64,000 nt of DNA, taken from NCBI RefSeq assembly GCF_019112545.1, contig NW_025064896.1, forward strand, positions 799,317 to 863,316, written 5' to 3'. Source of the DNA: Guyanagaster necrorhizus (lineage: Eukaryota > Basidiomycota > Agaricomycetes > Agaricales > Physalacriaceae). A model generated the notes under the pieces. It saw only the letters and a list, made by a program, of their open reading frames with translations. It searched no databases and was not told the DNA's origin. Shown here piece after piece: positions 42,556 through 53,873 of this stretch (its first letter is position 1; each line of letters begins with the position of its first letter). A program made the translations under genes and the position numbers.

Positions 42556-43214
42556 CTACAGCGTCTCGTTCACATGCATCCGCTCGATGTTCCAACGATA
42601 CTTCCGATTCTCTGGTAAAGGTGACAGAGCACCACTTTCCCACCAAAAGCCCGGAGGCGCCTTGGCTCGTAGAGGGTTCAGAGGAGACATGACAGCCGGT
42701 GCGTGGCGGTTCTTATCCCGGATGTCGTTTATGAGATCCCAGAATTTGTTCATAGGCAATACATCGTCCTCGTACTCGGAGCTGTCCGGTTCACACTCGT
42801 CCTCCGAGTCCTGGTCTTCGAAATGCGTGTCCGCTACGGCTTTGAATTTTCTGAACGATCCATTCAGTGGGACTCGGAGGTTGAATCACAGAGGGCCTGC
42901 TCACAGCAACATGTCATTCAAATTGGCCATTTCGCGCTTGATATCATTTGCGAGAGATATGAGACAAGAAGTATCCTGGAGGCGCTCGTCAGAGACGGAA
43001 CTTGGGCTTGAAGCGGAGTAGCAGGAAGATAGACTCTCGAGATCGTCGCATGGCGGCCATGGGTTTCTTAATGGTGGCACTTCAGAATCAGGCTTCCAAA
43101 TACCTGGTGGCGCTCATTCAGTCGGATTCTGCGTGCTTTCAAGGAACGACTACCTTTATCAGGACTCGGAGATCTTTGGTGTAGCAGCGATTGGGAAACA
43201 TCATGACTCCCCAT
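42556..43214 (-). CDS. Hypothetical acidic protein, three exons
   Basis: Exons 43154-43214, 42905-43103, 42556-42850; introns of 50 and 54 nt, both with a CTGAATG branch-like site close to the acceptor. Joined frame 184 aa, start MGSHDVSQSLLHQRSPSPDK. It has a Ser-rich N-terminus, a short helical stretch (LANDIKREMANLNDMLLKFK), an acidic run (FEDQDSEDECEPDSSEYEDD) and a basic Pro/Trp-rich C-terminus (GFWWESGALSPLPENRKYRW). No known domain recognised. Codon phases join cleanly at both introns, which supports a real gene. It lies between tRNA-Ser and the MFS transporter, same strand as the latter. Confidence 0.65.
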
Positions 43215-43767
43215 GTAAATGTAAAAGACACCGGTGATAAATCAGGGAACAGGGAACTAGTTGTGAGGTTGTCCATAATGTAGCTTCAATTTAAAGGAAA
43301 ACGAGCACCATCTTGAAATCATTGATCGATGATTTCAAATCTGAGAGAATAAAGACAAATGTTGAGCATCAAAAACCTTTGTTCTCTACCAAGCCAAATC
43401 AAGTTGTAGCGAAGTGGCAGAAGTGCCATGGTTCATCTCTGGTTTCCAAGGCCGGCTGAAGCTTCACTCCCAACAGAAAAAGATCAACGATTTCGATGGA
43501 ACAGAAGTGGCACGTAATTCGCCTATCGCACATCCATCAGAAGAGACTCAAGTTGAGCTGGCATAAAACAGGGAATAAGTATATTCAGCAATGACAGAAA
43601 AATACAGCAAAAATAGCTCGTCTATAATGTCACAATGGCCAATTGCAAAAGAATCGTGAAATCCCTCGTAAACCACCGTTAGTGCTGTCCGAGTCATATG
43701 CGGGTAGATAAGGCCCAAGCGCTATCACCAACTTTTCAGGATCATAACATCTCGTCGTGTCGTCTAT
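43215..43767 (-). other. Intergenic
   Basis: Upstream region of the acidic-protein gene and 3' region of the MFS transporter gene. Nothing distinctive seen. Confidence 0.5.
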
Positions 43768-45451
43768 TCATTCATCGTCTTCATCCCAAATCTCCATCGG
43801 CAGCTTCACTGCCAAGCCCAACGCAGCGACGGATAACACCACGAACAAAGCATACGCTCCATAGCCCCCAAGCACGTTCCTCTCCACCGAAAGTGAAAAC
43901 AAAGACGTGGCGAGCGCAGGCCCTATAGCCCTCGCAATCGAAACAGTAGTCTGTGAAAGCCCATTCGTGGCGCCCAACGACGCTTTACTGGGCGCAGAAG
44001 CAGTGATGAACATGAATATCGCGCCATACGACATGTCCATGATGATGGACAACACAACCAGGCTCGCTATCCCTACCCATATCCAGGGTGTACCCCCGCA
44101 GAAGCTGATGATAGGGAAGAGCGCAAACATAAAGGGCATAGCGAGCATGCCGTTGATGAACACCCTGCGTTCGCCTAGCCCTCTGACTATTTTGGCGAAG
44201 AAAAAAAATTGGAAGATACCGGTAGAGGCGCCGTAGACGCCCATGATATAGCCAATAGTTGAGGGAGGCATACCCAGCCCGCCTATGGAAGGTGGCATAG
44301 CGAGAAAGAGAGGAAATAGTGCATTGAAAGCAATATTGAGGAAGGCAAGTGTGACATAATTCGCCACGGATATTAGGACGGGAAAGATGAGTAAACCACG
44401 GAGAGGAACAGGCTTGTCATGCTTTTTGGAGGTTTGAATTTCTATGGAATCGTATGATAGGGAGCGACGGCGGCGTTTTGGCACAGTCTGGTACGGAATG
44501 AGTCAGTCATGATAAAGGTGGAAACTAAGCTTCCTGACCTCTTTAAAAAGGACCAGTGTTATCAGGAAGGCGAGAAAGACAAAGAATGAGGAGACGAGAC
44601 ACGGGAGAAAGTAGGGATATCGCTCCCAAAAGGCGCCTGAGAAGATGCCCGGAAATCGTTCGTGGGGACGCGCGAACGTTCCGCCGATAAGAGGGCTGCG
44701 GTACATTTAGTAAAATGTTGTTGATCAAATAGGATGGTGTACGTACCCCATCGTTGCCCCAAAGGACCATACGACTGGCATAAGTGCGAATCCTTCCGCG
44801 CGGTTGGATGGGTCAGTCAAGTCCCCCATGACACTTTTCATCACGCCTGCCCAGGAAAGTCTCATTCGTGTTCAGCGTTAAGAACAGAAAATAGACATAC
44901 CGATGTTCCCATTCAGTAATCCAGTGACACAACGGCTAATCACTAGTGCCCAGAAAGTTCTTGATAGACCGAATGATAGCATTGAGATGGCTGACCCCAC
45001 CAGTCCAATCATCAGGACGGGCTTTCGCCCTACGGTATCGGAGAACCGGCTCCAATGAAGCACTGTTATGGCCTCGGTTGCGAAGAAGAGGGATTCCTAC
45101 AGGTGTCTCCCGTTGGTAGATGAATGCGAACACAAAAGCGAGACATACAATCAAACCAGCATAATATCCGACCCGCCTATCGTCCCCTCCAGTGATATCC
45201 AGCTCGCTCACCAGCTACAGAGCAAGTCAGTCACCAGCGGTTAACGGTGGCCTGAAGTGACGCACCTGGTTGATATAAGGGTAGATACTCTGGCTTGTTA
45301 TCGGTTCGCATATCTGCAGCACCAGGACGATCCATATCTGCAGGTGCGGTAGAGGCGTGGGAGGTCGTGAGCGTCGCTTTTGGGTAGACAGAGAAGAGGT
45401 AGAGGTAGGAGTGAGGAGGCCAGTCTCTTCGGTAGGTTGGCAGAGATCCAT
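43768..45451 (-). CDS. Major facilitator superfamily transporter (DHA1-like)
   Basis: Six exons on the minus strand: 45266-45451, 45149-45214, 44901-45096, 44747-44846, 44539-44695, 43768-44487; 474 aa. The MFS motif A region is clear (WSRFSDTVGRKPVLMIGL between helices 2 and 3), as is the helix-4/5 region (RCVTGLLNGNIGVMKSVMGD) and PLIGGTFARPHERFP. About 12 hydrophobic segments can be counted, with a cytosolic loop after helix 6 (TVPKRRRRSLSYDSIEIQ). This is the drug:H+ antiporter type of MFS, at the plasma or vacuolar membrane; the substrate cannot be read. All exon phases join in frame. The start MDLCQPTEET precedes a Ser/Thr/Pro-rich cytosolic N-terminus as usual in basidiomycete members. 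Confidence 0.92.
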
Positions 45452-46530
45452 TGGGGTTGAAAGAAATTTGCAACTTCCGGCCGATATAAATACCAGCCAA
45501 AAACCCTCGATCAATGTCATGTGTCTTAACTCTGCGCTAGTGTCACTTCTTCGTAGTTTCCATACGTTTCCATCTGAAGCTCTTCATATCAGCATGAACG
45601 CCTTACGTTTTTCATTGTTTTCTCCTTGATTGTTGGCCACCCTTCTGTCCGGGATTTGGTTTTTTCCAATGAACACCTACTCTGGGACGAAACGGATTCA
45701 GTAATAGATAGATAATGAATTCTTGAAGGACATACCGGTGGTGCTGTCACCGGAATGTGCGCGGAACTCCCCTGGTACTCAGCTGCTCACTGGGCGACAA
45801 CCGGAACGGTCCTTTAGAGTTCGCCCTGACTACCAAACGTACTGTTCGAATCACAGAGGTCAAAAGTCGTAATCCATTTCCCTGGTGGACACCTCCAGTT
45901 GGAGTCTGGTTTTACGTTTTACTTCTTTTCGCAATCATCTGATACTGATCTAGATTCCCGACCTTTACGGCCATGCACGTCTTCAGTCAAGGGTCAAAAG
46001 CTTACTCTGGCAAAGGCTCATCTGTAATAGGACCGAAAAACATGCGGACTCACCTTATCGCTATCGTTGATCATGAAAAGCGTTCGCGCGGCTGGACTCC
46101 ATATTTTCTTTTTTGGTTTGACCGGGCCGAACTGTTGATTGAAAGTATCTTATCGACTTCTACGTCAATGGCACATGTGCAGGACTGCGACTCATCTAGA
46201 CCCGCCATCACATCTTATACTGCATCCCAGATTGTCACCGAGGCTGCACCGGGTGCTCTTCTCTGCCTTGAATGAAGGTTCTGTGTCGTGATGCTCTCCG
46301 GATTCTAAGCCTCGGCGATATGTGGTGGACGCTAAATAGCGCTGCCATTACACCTGACCGCGATGATTCATGTTTCTGTTGACCCAAAACCGGCGACAAA
46401 CAAACTCAGATACTTATTCTCCCGCATCTTCTCACAGTCTTGGAGCTCAAATGACGAAAGCTCTCCCCAGCGACAACCCTCTGACGAACCTCATGACTCT
46501 AACTCTCATTTATAGGATGGACATACAGCT
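45452..46530. other. No gene supported
   Basis: A 100-codon + frame (45973-46275) and shorter ones have no recognisable domain. Includes the MFS transporter upstream region. Confidence 0.4.
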
Positions 46531-46539
46531 GTCCTAATG

Positions 46540-47577
46540 TCTACCCTCGACATCCACAGTCGTTGTAAAAGCGCTCAATGTCGGACAGATGAAACGTCTT
46601 CTTGCTTCTCTTCTCTTTACCGCAGTCGTTGAGGGTCATGAGTTTTTTATAGGCCGTATTTACGCGTTTCTCATTGAGCATCCGACTAAGGGAGGGGTTG
46701 TGTACGGCCTCGGATTACGCAAGGGTTGCGAGAGATTGTCTCGTGCTGTGTATGGACATATCGCGGGTTTACTGTATGGGCGATGGAAGTATCTACAGAC
46801 GGTCCTATTGAAGCTCACGAAGGTCGGTGGAGATCTGCGAAGCATTAAAGCCGTCATATTGTGGAGATGGTGAGACTTTAGACCCTTACTCTTATTACTC
46901 CCCGCTGACCGAATATTTCGTCAAGTTCCTTCCCCCCCTGCGCTAATGGCATTCTCGCTCAAGCTCATCATTCATGAAAACGCAGGTGACATGTCCAAAA
47001 TTCCCTCGGACCACCGAGCTCGTTGGTTCGAATCTCAGAACTTTACCCCAACGCTACCGAATCCTAAGTTGCGTACGTTTCCATATGCGGAAATTCTCGG
47101 CGGACGAAAAGCGACTGAACTACCTGCCCTTCTTACAGGCACATCCAGCTTTAAATAACTCTCGGCGAAGGACGTTTCTACATCCTCGACACCCCAGGGC
47201 CTGGAGTTGGGTATTCCTCCTCGAACCGGATCTGAGTAATAAATCTTCACACGGGACACGTCTCTACCCTCGCACGTGTAACGTCAACCACGTTCATTGT
47301 GCTAGGTGCCAACACACTGGAGAACATCCCTACCAAGCCTATTTTCCGGTTCCCAGATATATCATTCAAAGACTTTCGCATCTCAAGCTCTTCTTCGCCC
47401 CGCCGATGTTGCGTATTCCATCTTGGTCAGTGTACCAAGACGGATGAGACACTTCTCCAAGTTGACCAAGCTCGATGGGCATCCAGTTTTAATTCAATGA
47501 TTGCGCATGACAGCACGGTGCCAGGAGTGATCAAGGAGTGTTTTAGTTTGGAATATCAGTCAAGTTGTGAAGGCTAG
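46540..47577 (+). pseudogene. Metallo-beta-lactamase-fold hydrolase, decayed
   Basis: + strand remnant of a lactonase-like MBL-fold protein found in fungi. Readable in order, with frame changes: VVVKALNVGQ, ASLLFTAVVEGHEFFIG, FLIEHPTKGGVVYGLGLRK, LSRAVYGHIAGLLYG, KVGGDLRSIKAVIL, then FPRTTELV, later GRFYILDTPGPGVGY and VTSTTFIVLGANT. The zinc-binding H-x-H-x-D-H segment expected after AVIL (S-H-W-H-x-D-H in the family) reads LWRW and is lost, and several frames must be joined, so this is a pseudogene. CpG content is normal, so it decayed by another route than the repeat-island copies. Confidence 0.7.
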
Positions 47578-47782
47578 AACCTGCCGGCTACTTTAAAATA
47601 TGTTGCACGTAACATACAATCTATCATTATTATATCAAGTAATTTACTGAATCAAAAGTTAAGAACTCATAACAGCAGTACTATCATTGTTATAGTCCAC
47701 TAATGTCGTAGTGGCACTGATAATCTGATTCTCTGTTTCCCTGATTCCTGAATAATTAAAAAGAGACGAACCTCAAACATAA

Positions 47783-47866
47783 TGACCACCGCAGGACTCG
47801 AACCTGCAACCTTTTGGTACCGTTGAGCAATCGAAGCCAAACGCGCTACCATTGCGCCAGGAAGCC
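47783..47866 (-). tRNA. tRNA-Arg (anticodon TCG), with intron
   Basis: 84 nt including a 12-nt intron after position 37. Acceptor GGCTTCC/GGTGGTC (one mismatch, two wobble pairs) with discriminator A; D arm GCGC-AATGGTA-GCGC; anticodon stem TTTGG/CCAAA with loop CT-TCG-A; T arm GCAGG-TTCGAGT-CCTGC. Box A/B sequences intact. Confidence 0.9.
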
Positions 47867-47934
47867 ATACTTGCATTAGGAGCACATTACAGATAGTACG
47901 TTATACTGCCCAACCCAATACTATCTAAAGTACA

Positions 47935-49105
47935 TCAGAATTTCAACAGTATCCTCTGGTATACCATACCCTTCCTCGAATACTCATCGAATAACCAATT
48001 CCCCCAACCCGCCAACCACAGCACTGTCCATACCTTTCCAGCCAACCCGCCGACTTTCCTCCCAAAGAGGTACGACCACACCCTCTCCAACCCAATACCC
48101 AGCGCATTGACCACAAAGAACCCTCCCATCGGCCACCAATCTGCCCCATTACCAATTGCCCACGTCCCAAAGCAATGGAATAAACCCGATATCACAAACG
48201 CTCCAAACAGCTGCACAATCACGGGCAGCGGTAACAGGGAGAAGGGCCCAGCAAAAGTCTGCCGAAAGAGCTGGTGGTATCTGTGGCCCCAAAACTGGGC
48301 TAGGGACGTTGAGAGGAGGACGTTATCGTATAGAGGCGGCCATTTGCTGGGTGGTTGCTGGAAGAGGCCGACACCGACTAGGGTGGAGACGTCGTAGATG
48401 ATCTGGACGGAAGCATATATGAGGAAGAACGAGAGGAACGAGATAGCGGTGGTCTGGAGGTTTGGATAGCCGGAGGGAGGGAGGATGGGTGTGCCCCAGG
48501 GAGATTGCCATGTTCCTGGGGCAATACATTCGATCTGTATGAGTACGAGGTCGTACAAGATGGTGTGGAAGATAACAGATAGGACGGTGGCGGTAACGAA
48601 ACGCATGACGGAGCTCGTTGGGCGCCATTCTTGTGGAGCACGGCTTTGCGGCGGGCCCCAGTTCCAGCCGTATCCTCGGAGGCTGAGGCAGAGTTGGAGA
48701 GCTGACGAAGGTAAAGATGGGTCCAACCGACGAGGCGGCGTAGGCGAGAAGGTCCAAACAATGATGCGCGAGGAGCACAAGGTCATGGAGAGCTATAAGA
48801 AATAAGGGTTAGCTTTCAAATGTGGCGCTGGGTAGACGTACGACGAGAACATCATTAAAGTACCGATTTCTCGCGTTTTCTTCTCCTGGGGCGAGGTCAA
48901 GCGTTGTGGCGCATTTATATGTAGTATAGAGTGCTATGGGAAGGAATGCAATTCGAGTAGAAAGGGCTCTGCTGTTTATCGCAAGACGCGCTGCGAGATA
49001 ATAGGAAAGAAAGGATGGGAGAAGCGTCGTCAGGAATGTCCTCGTCGTGAGCGCCGACCTTGCATCTGGTGGTATTGGAGGAAACGATAACGAAGTGAGC
49101 CGCAT
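47935..49105 (-). CDS. Wax-synthase/MBOAT-like acyltransferase
   Basis: Two exons: 48842-49105 and 47935-48792, 49-nt intron; 373 aa. Polytopic membrane protein. Motifs of the membrane-bound O-acyltransferase/wax synthase class: LRGYGWNWGPP (first third), the LAQFWGHRYHQLFR block, and the conserved His region LFHCFGTWAIG. Fungal members transfer acetyl or acyl groups to terpenoid, sterol or polyketide alcohols, in the ER; the substrate is not predictable here. The start at 49105 (MRLTSLSFPP) gives an N-terminal transmembrane region in exon 1; a longer 5' frame exists to 49351 but has no supporting features. Neighbours do not form an obvious biosynthetic cluster, though a P450 is 6 kb away. 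Confidence 0.88.
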
Positions 49106-49705
49106 CCTGTTTACATGATGAATCTGGCTGAATGAGCATTGCAAGCGACCCTCACCATGCGCCTTTCCTGGAAAAAAGGTGAGATGAAGGAAGAAATGGT
49201 CAAGGTCGCCACGTACCAGAATTTTGCATCCATGGAAGAAAGGAGACAAGACTTGCGTCCGGACAACGTGCGCCCACAATCGGATTTGGCCGTATGCGAT
49301 CAAGGCTGGCAGGCGCAATCCTGGGCGCTCCGGGGATGTCGGGCTACCCATGGTGAGTATTTCCAGCCCGCCTTGTCTCTTATGTTCGTAGAGAAAGCTT
49401 GCAGCAAGTCGCCGCGTACAGAGAAGATTGGCCAGACTTGCGTTTCTCCACCATCGCTTCTACGTGTCTTAGTCAGCCATCAATATTGTTGAAGAAAACA
49501 CTTGGTGCAGGTCATCACTGATGAAACTTCCCAGGACTATGATTTCGTCATCATGATCGTCATCATGTGTCCGAATTCTAACACGGCCGCCGTGATAACT
49601 CTGGCTCAAGTACAAGGTGGCACATCCAGTATGATTGACTAGAAAACGTACAAATTTCGGTTGATACTACTGATACAATGTCCGACATTCAAATCAACGT
49701 TTTAC
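49106..49705. other. Intergenic
   Basis: A 117-codon + frame (49139-49492) overlaps the acyltransferase upstream region and shows no domain. No other signal. Confidence 0.4.
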
Positions 49706-50259
49706 TCAAGAGATCGTAATCTTCTTGGGCACAGTCTCAGCTGCCGCCTTGGGGAACGTCACCGTCAACAAGCCATTTTCAAAGGAGGCTCTGATTTCCT
49801 CCTCCTGCAAACTCTCCGTCAACGACCCATTCTCGAATAATAATAATAAAACCAACTTACCCTGACTCCCTGAGGAAGCCTCAACATCCTCGAGAATTTG
49901 CCGTACTTGCGCTCACGAACAGCATAGCCTTCCTCTTCTTGCTCCGACGAGACCTTGACCTCACCAGAGATGGTGAGGCGGCCATCATGCACGTCGATGT
50001 CCACGTCCTCTTTCTTGAGGCCGGGAAGCTCAAAGGAGGCGGTTACGGTGTTCTTGGCCGAGTCTTCGTGCAGGTCCATTCTGCAGGAATACATCCATAA
50101 GATACAATGAATAAACTTGGAAGATACAACTTACTTTGGCCTGAAGACTGCCGTCGTAGGCCCGTCCGTCGTTGTCAGTTGTTGCCCGATAGGGCGACTG
50201 CCGAACGCGTCGAGGAGACGGTCAAAGTGGTAGAAGGGTTCGTAATAGTATACAGACAT
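49706..50259 (-). CDS. Small heat-shock protein, HSP20/alpha-crystallin family
   Basis: Three exons: 50135-50259, 49861-50080, 49706-49804; 147 aa. An ATP-independent chaperone that holds unfolded proteins. The alpha-crystallin domain runs from ASFELPGLKKEDVDIDVHDG through GEVKVSS to the diagnostic IRASFENGLLTVTFPK near the C-terminus, ending PKKITIS (I-x-I type tail). Start MSVYYYEPFYHFDRLLDAF is typical for fungal HSP20. Intron 2 (49805-49860, 56 nt) was chosen with acceptor TTTGCAG because it restores the family sequence LPQGVR-EEEIRASF; a nearer AG would give a 29-nt intron and an insertion. A TATAAAAG box and a four-unit heat-shock element lie upstream. A decayed paralogue lies at 37585-37895. 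Confidence 0.95.
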
Positions 50260-50305
50260 CGCCGCTTCAATGTTTGGGTGAATGTGGGACCAGTGATACG
50301 AGGCT

Positions 50306-50313
50306 CTTTTATA
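50306..50313 (-). promoter_or_regulatory. TATA box of HSP20
   Basis: TATAAAAG on the gene strand, about 50 nt upstream of the start codon. Confidence 0.7.
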
Positions 50314-50329
50314 GGTCCCCCAACTACTC

Positions 50330-50397
50330 GAACTTTCCGCTGCAGGTGACCAATATAAACCTCGACCTCGTAGGCGGCAGAACGTTCTCGAACTTTC
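50330..50397 (-). promoter_or_regulatory. Heat-shock elements of HSP20
   Basis: At 50380-50397 the units alternate perfectly: GAA-cg-TTC-tc-GAA-ct-TTC on the + strand, four inverted nGAAn pentamers, the binding pattern of trimeric HSF1. A second two-unit site GAA-ct-TTC is at 50330-50337, next to the TATA box. Strong heat or stress induction is inferred. Confidence 0.85.
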
Positions 50398-50889
50398 CAT
50401 GAATAGTACTCAATATCAGTTGATTTGTCTTACCGTCATATATCGCGTGTAGGTTTCAGGGATATTTTCTACTTTGTGAAACAATCTACGGAGAAACCTG
50501 AAAGTAACTAATCAGAAGCAAAAAGCGTCTATCTTAACAAAGGTCGGAAGCCGGACCGGTTTCGGGATTGTCACACATACCACGTGATCGTTTCCTGACG
50601 CGTCGCGACTGCGAGTCTCGAGCTTTCGAAAATCTCCGAGCATCGGTTCTTGGACAATTTAATTACGGAACTGAATTCTTCCACGGAACAAGGTAGTCTC
50701 TGATCTTGCCCTCCTCGGTGCGGCCGGAGAGATCGGACCGCGCCATGTGCACGCCAGACTAGGAACAACTTACCGTGGTCAACTTGGAATGATCAACATT
50801 TCTAGCTCGTTCAAAAGGACTTATTCAGCTCTCCTGGTTCTGTACAGTATCATTTGTATATTCACACAGACAGCGAACCTGCATACCAA
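50398..50889. other. Intergenic
   Basis: Between the HSP20 promoter and the 3' end of the MYND gene. No gene seen. Confidence 0.5.
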
Positions 50890-52695
50890 CTACTGGTACA
50901 GCGTTACCCCAACCCCCAAGGAAGGAACATCAGCCAGAATCCGTCCTACATCCGCATCATCCTGACCCGGAGCCAAAACATGAAGGACATTAACCACCTT
51001 ATCCGGAACTCTCTTACAAATATCCTCCACACCCTTCCATGTTCGTAATTCGTTACTGACGCCCAGCACGGTGCAAGTTGCCGGTACGGTCCGGTAGTCG
51101 ATCTTGGCGTGTATACCACCCTGGAGGTTCTTGACCGCCCGTCTCGCAAGGAATGAGATGAACTGCTCGTTGGCCGTGGAAGGCGCTGGGAAACCACACG
51201 CTAGCTTGTGTTGCTGCCAGTCTTCCTTCTGGCATTCCACACAGCAGTATACCGTACGCTTACATCCTGAGCAGACTTGATATAGGGACCCGTGAATAGT
51301 TGATGTACACTGGCAAGGAAGATGTGCGGTCAGAGCGGTAGTCAACCGAAGGGAGGAGGAAAAGGACAAACCGGAATGTTGGAGCATCGTTTACCTTCCT
51401 GGACATGCTCTCTCTCCAACGCAGTCCTCTCCTCCACAGTATCCTTCAGACGATTCCACGCCGTCAATACACTACCCTGAACAAGGCCGACATCGAGTTT
51501 CTTCCTCTCCGCAGACCTGATCCCTTTCTCGACACGTTGCAACACCGACCGAAAGACAGTATACTTGGCTATCCCATCCAGAAGCTGAGAAAAATACACT
51601 CTAGCATGGCTTGCGTATCCTCGGATATCATGCATCCTCGAAAGGAGTTTTTCGCCTCTGAGCACAGATCGTATTACGGCGGATGTCATGTGGGGCGGGT
51701 CGTCCCAGACATGCTCAATGAGAAATGAGGCACCCTCCATTAAACATCTCTGGACGTGAATCAGCGCGCGGGAAGTGTAGACAGGCTCTTTGGATGTGAG
51801 ACGAGATAGAACGAACTCCGTCCAGCGAATGGCGTTGTGGTCTAGGTACGCTTCACATAACGTCGGCGAAACGGCAGCAAGACAGGTCATCAATGTGTAC
51901 TGCGCATCAAGATTGACAATGGTCAGCTCGGATCGATGTGCCTCGAGGAGAAGACACGTGAGATGCATTCGCGCAGTGTCCATAGCGTGATTTTCAAGCT
52001 CCTGTATGACAGTAACGTATGGAAAGACGCCCGGTGTGTCGATGTCGCTTTGTCCGTACAGAAACATACAGAGAAAGTCGGATATACAAGAAAAGTCTCT
52101 CCAATAGGGCGCTCTGCCAGCTGTGGAGGGCCATAGCTCTAGAGCAAGAAGGTAAAGTGCGCGAGAAGACGTAACGAAGGGCCGGGATTCAGGAAGCTCG
52201 GACAGGTTGATGAGGAGAGAGAGGACGCCGGTGAGGATATTAGTTTGGTGGCAGCAGCATCCGCATGGAAGGAAACTCTGGCGGTCCTCCTCGTCCAAGG
52301 ACTGGATGCATCGTAATAGATATAGAGCCCACGCGTGGATGTCCGGCCAGAGCGGTACTATGATGGATGATATCAGTCCCTCTTGGCCTGTGGTGGCAAT
52401 CACTTGTAGACCCCGATCCAAAGCAAGGAAGCATTCCAAGGCGACCATCACAGTTTGCCAAGATGCCGAATAAGAGGAGTTTTCTGGTAGTTCAGTGGGT
52501 ATTTTATCGCTGGAGAGGTGGGTGGCAAGGATTGGAGCGTATGTTGGATAAACGAGTGCTGCTGGGATAGATTCAATCGCATTGATTGATCCACGGCTGG
52601 CGGCATCCTATTGAAGAGTGAGATGGTTCTCTACTGATGAGTTTATGGAAGCGATGTACATTCAAGTTGGTTGGAGAGGTTCGATGAGAAGGCAT
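50890..52695 (-). CDS. MYND-type zinc finger protein
   Basis: Three exons: 52660-52695, 51372-52607, 50890-51309; 563 aa. The first ~430 residues are helical and Leu-rich (LLINLSELPESRPFVTSSRA, YLLALELWPS), as in the large basidiomycete family of MYND proteins with an armadillo-like front part. The MYND finger follows: RCSNIPCTS (C-x4-C), VCSGCKRTVYCCVECQKEDW, QQHKLAC. MYND fingers bind proline-rich peptides in other proteins. A C-terminal tail of ~95 residues follows (VLGVSNELRTWKGVED). The short first exon (MPSHRTSPTNLN) and the intron between finger halves were fixed by frame. The partner or pathway is unknown. Confidence 0.87.
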
Positions 52696-52906
52696 GTGCT
52701 AGGTCAGGGTACAGAGCGGCAGCATTGGAAGATTCCAAGGTTTTTATACAAACTAAGGCAAAATGCTTGGGCCATGTTCAGGTGGCACAAAAGACAGAAC
52801 AATGAACTAGTGCCACTGCCAGTACAATAGGACCTGTGTGTAAATATTGTCGATACATGGTGTCAAGCATTCATTTTTCCTTTTCGCCAAGCAGTAAACA
52901 CGGAAA
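52696..52906. other. Divergent intergenic region
   Basis: 211 bp between the divergent MYND gene (-) and the 7-exon gene (+); presumably a shared promoter. No clear TATA box for either. Confidence 0.4.
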
Positions 52907-53680
52907 ATGAGTGATATGCAAATCGAGACACCTTGTGGCTGTGCAATCTTTCTTTGTTTACCGGCTATCGACTGGATCGATTATGTACATAAAGGTAAGC
53001 TTTTTTAAAATCCTAACGTGCTTTTTGGTTCCCTCAATCTTTCTCACCGAGCAACCTCTTTGTTAGCTACCCGCTTACTTGCTAATGAAAAATTTCCTCA
53101 GCTCAATATGCTTGGAAGTAGAGGGTAGCAGGTTTAGGGCACAAGTGCGTTTGTCATACTCTTCCTCCTTTCGATTCGCTAATACGTCGCAAACAGGCTA
53201 CACATCAAGGCTACTAACAATGACGCCCCAGCGGATTCAGGCAAGTGTGAAAACCGTTTGCACGCTCGTTCTAAAGGCTGACGCGTTTGGCGCAGCTTGA
53301 CATTTCAAATGGATATCATCTGGAAGACGAAGAAGACAGGTAAGCTTTATAATATTAAGGTCCTTCTTTTTACTTCCACTCTATTCTATATAATATTCAC
53401 TCCTCAACTTGTACCGACAGAGTTACATCGTCATATTACACCACCAAAGTTTGAAGGTAGTGAGCTTACTCTACCCAGGTAACCTATTCAGCTTCCTCTT
53501 TCAACCCGCTAACAAACTGCAGGCTATAAATATAGCGCCAGTCAACCACGGACAGTTTTAAGCACCGAATATACCAGGTATGTAAATTATTTGACACGAT
53601 CCTTTTGCATGTTAAATAATGGTTGCAGTTTACCACTATTGCAGGATATTATTTTTCAAGACCCGTTTGTTTGTATTTAA
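52907..53680 (+). CDS. Hypothetical small protein with seven short exons
   Basis: Exons 52907-52994, 53068-53118, 53197-53240, 53296-53339, 53423-53478, 53523-53577, 53629-53680; 129 aa, mean exon only 56 nt. Introns have GT-AG ends except intron 3 (53241-53295), which starts GCAAGT: GC-AG. Branch-like sites are visible (CGCTAATAC, GGCTGACGC, CGCTAAC). Pieces: MSDMQIETPCGCAIFLCLPA, ATRLLANEKFPQLNMLG, RLLTMTPQRIQLDI, NGYHLEDEEDSYIVILHHQ. I do not recognise a domain. All six joins keep frame, which argues for a real gene; the joins around exons 5-6 are the least certain (an alternative would end at QF after 53560). Confidence 0.55.
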
Positions 53681-53873
53681 TCGGGTTAAAAAGAAAAATA
53701 TTTGCACAAGTCTAATTGGTGAGAGATTTCGTCACATCTCCTCTCACGCTCTCCTGCAAGCGTTGGCCGTTCCACAGCGCGTAGTGTCCCATATCGATCA
53801 TCTGCGGTTTCCGCCTCCGGGAGTCTCAACCGTCTCATCAGTGAGTTCGCAACACAATTCAAAGTCCTAGCAT

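Noticed and set aside
42293..43021. 242-codon + strand ORF
   Set aside because: It is antisense to a spliced minus-strand gene whose three exons join in frame; composition of the + frame is poor.
47783..47866. tRNA-Trp reading of the tRNA at 47.8 kb
   Set aside because: With the anticodon stem TTTGG/CCAAA and a 12-nt intron the anticodon is TCG (Arg); CCA belongs to the stem.
49805..49860. A 29-nt ultra-short intron in HSP20 (acceptor CGAG at about 49832)
   Set aside because: Using the next acceptor (TTTGCAG) gives a normal 56-nt intron and restores the family sequence exactly; the decayed paralogue has its relic intron end at the same place.
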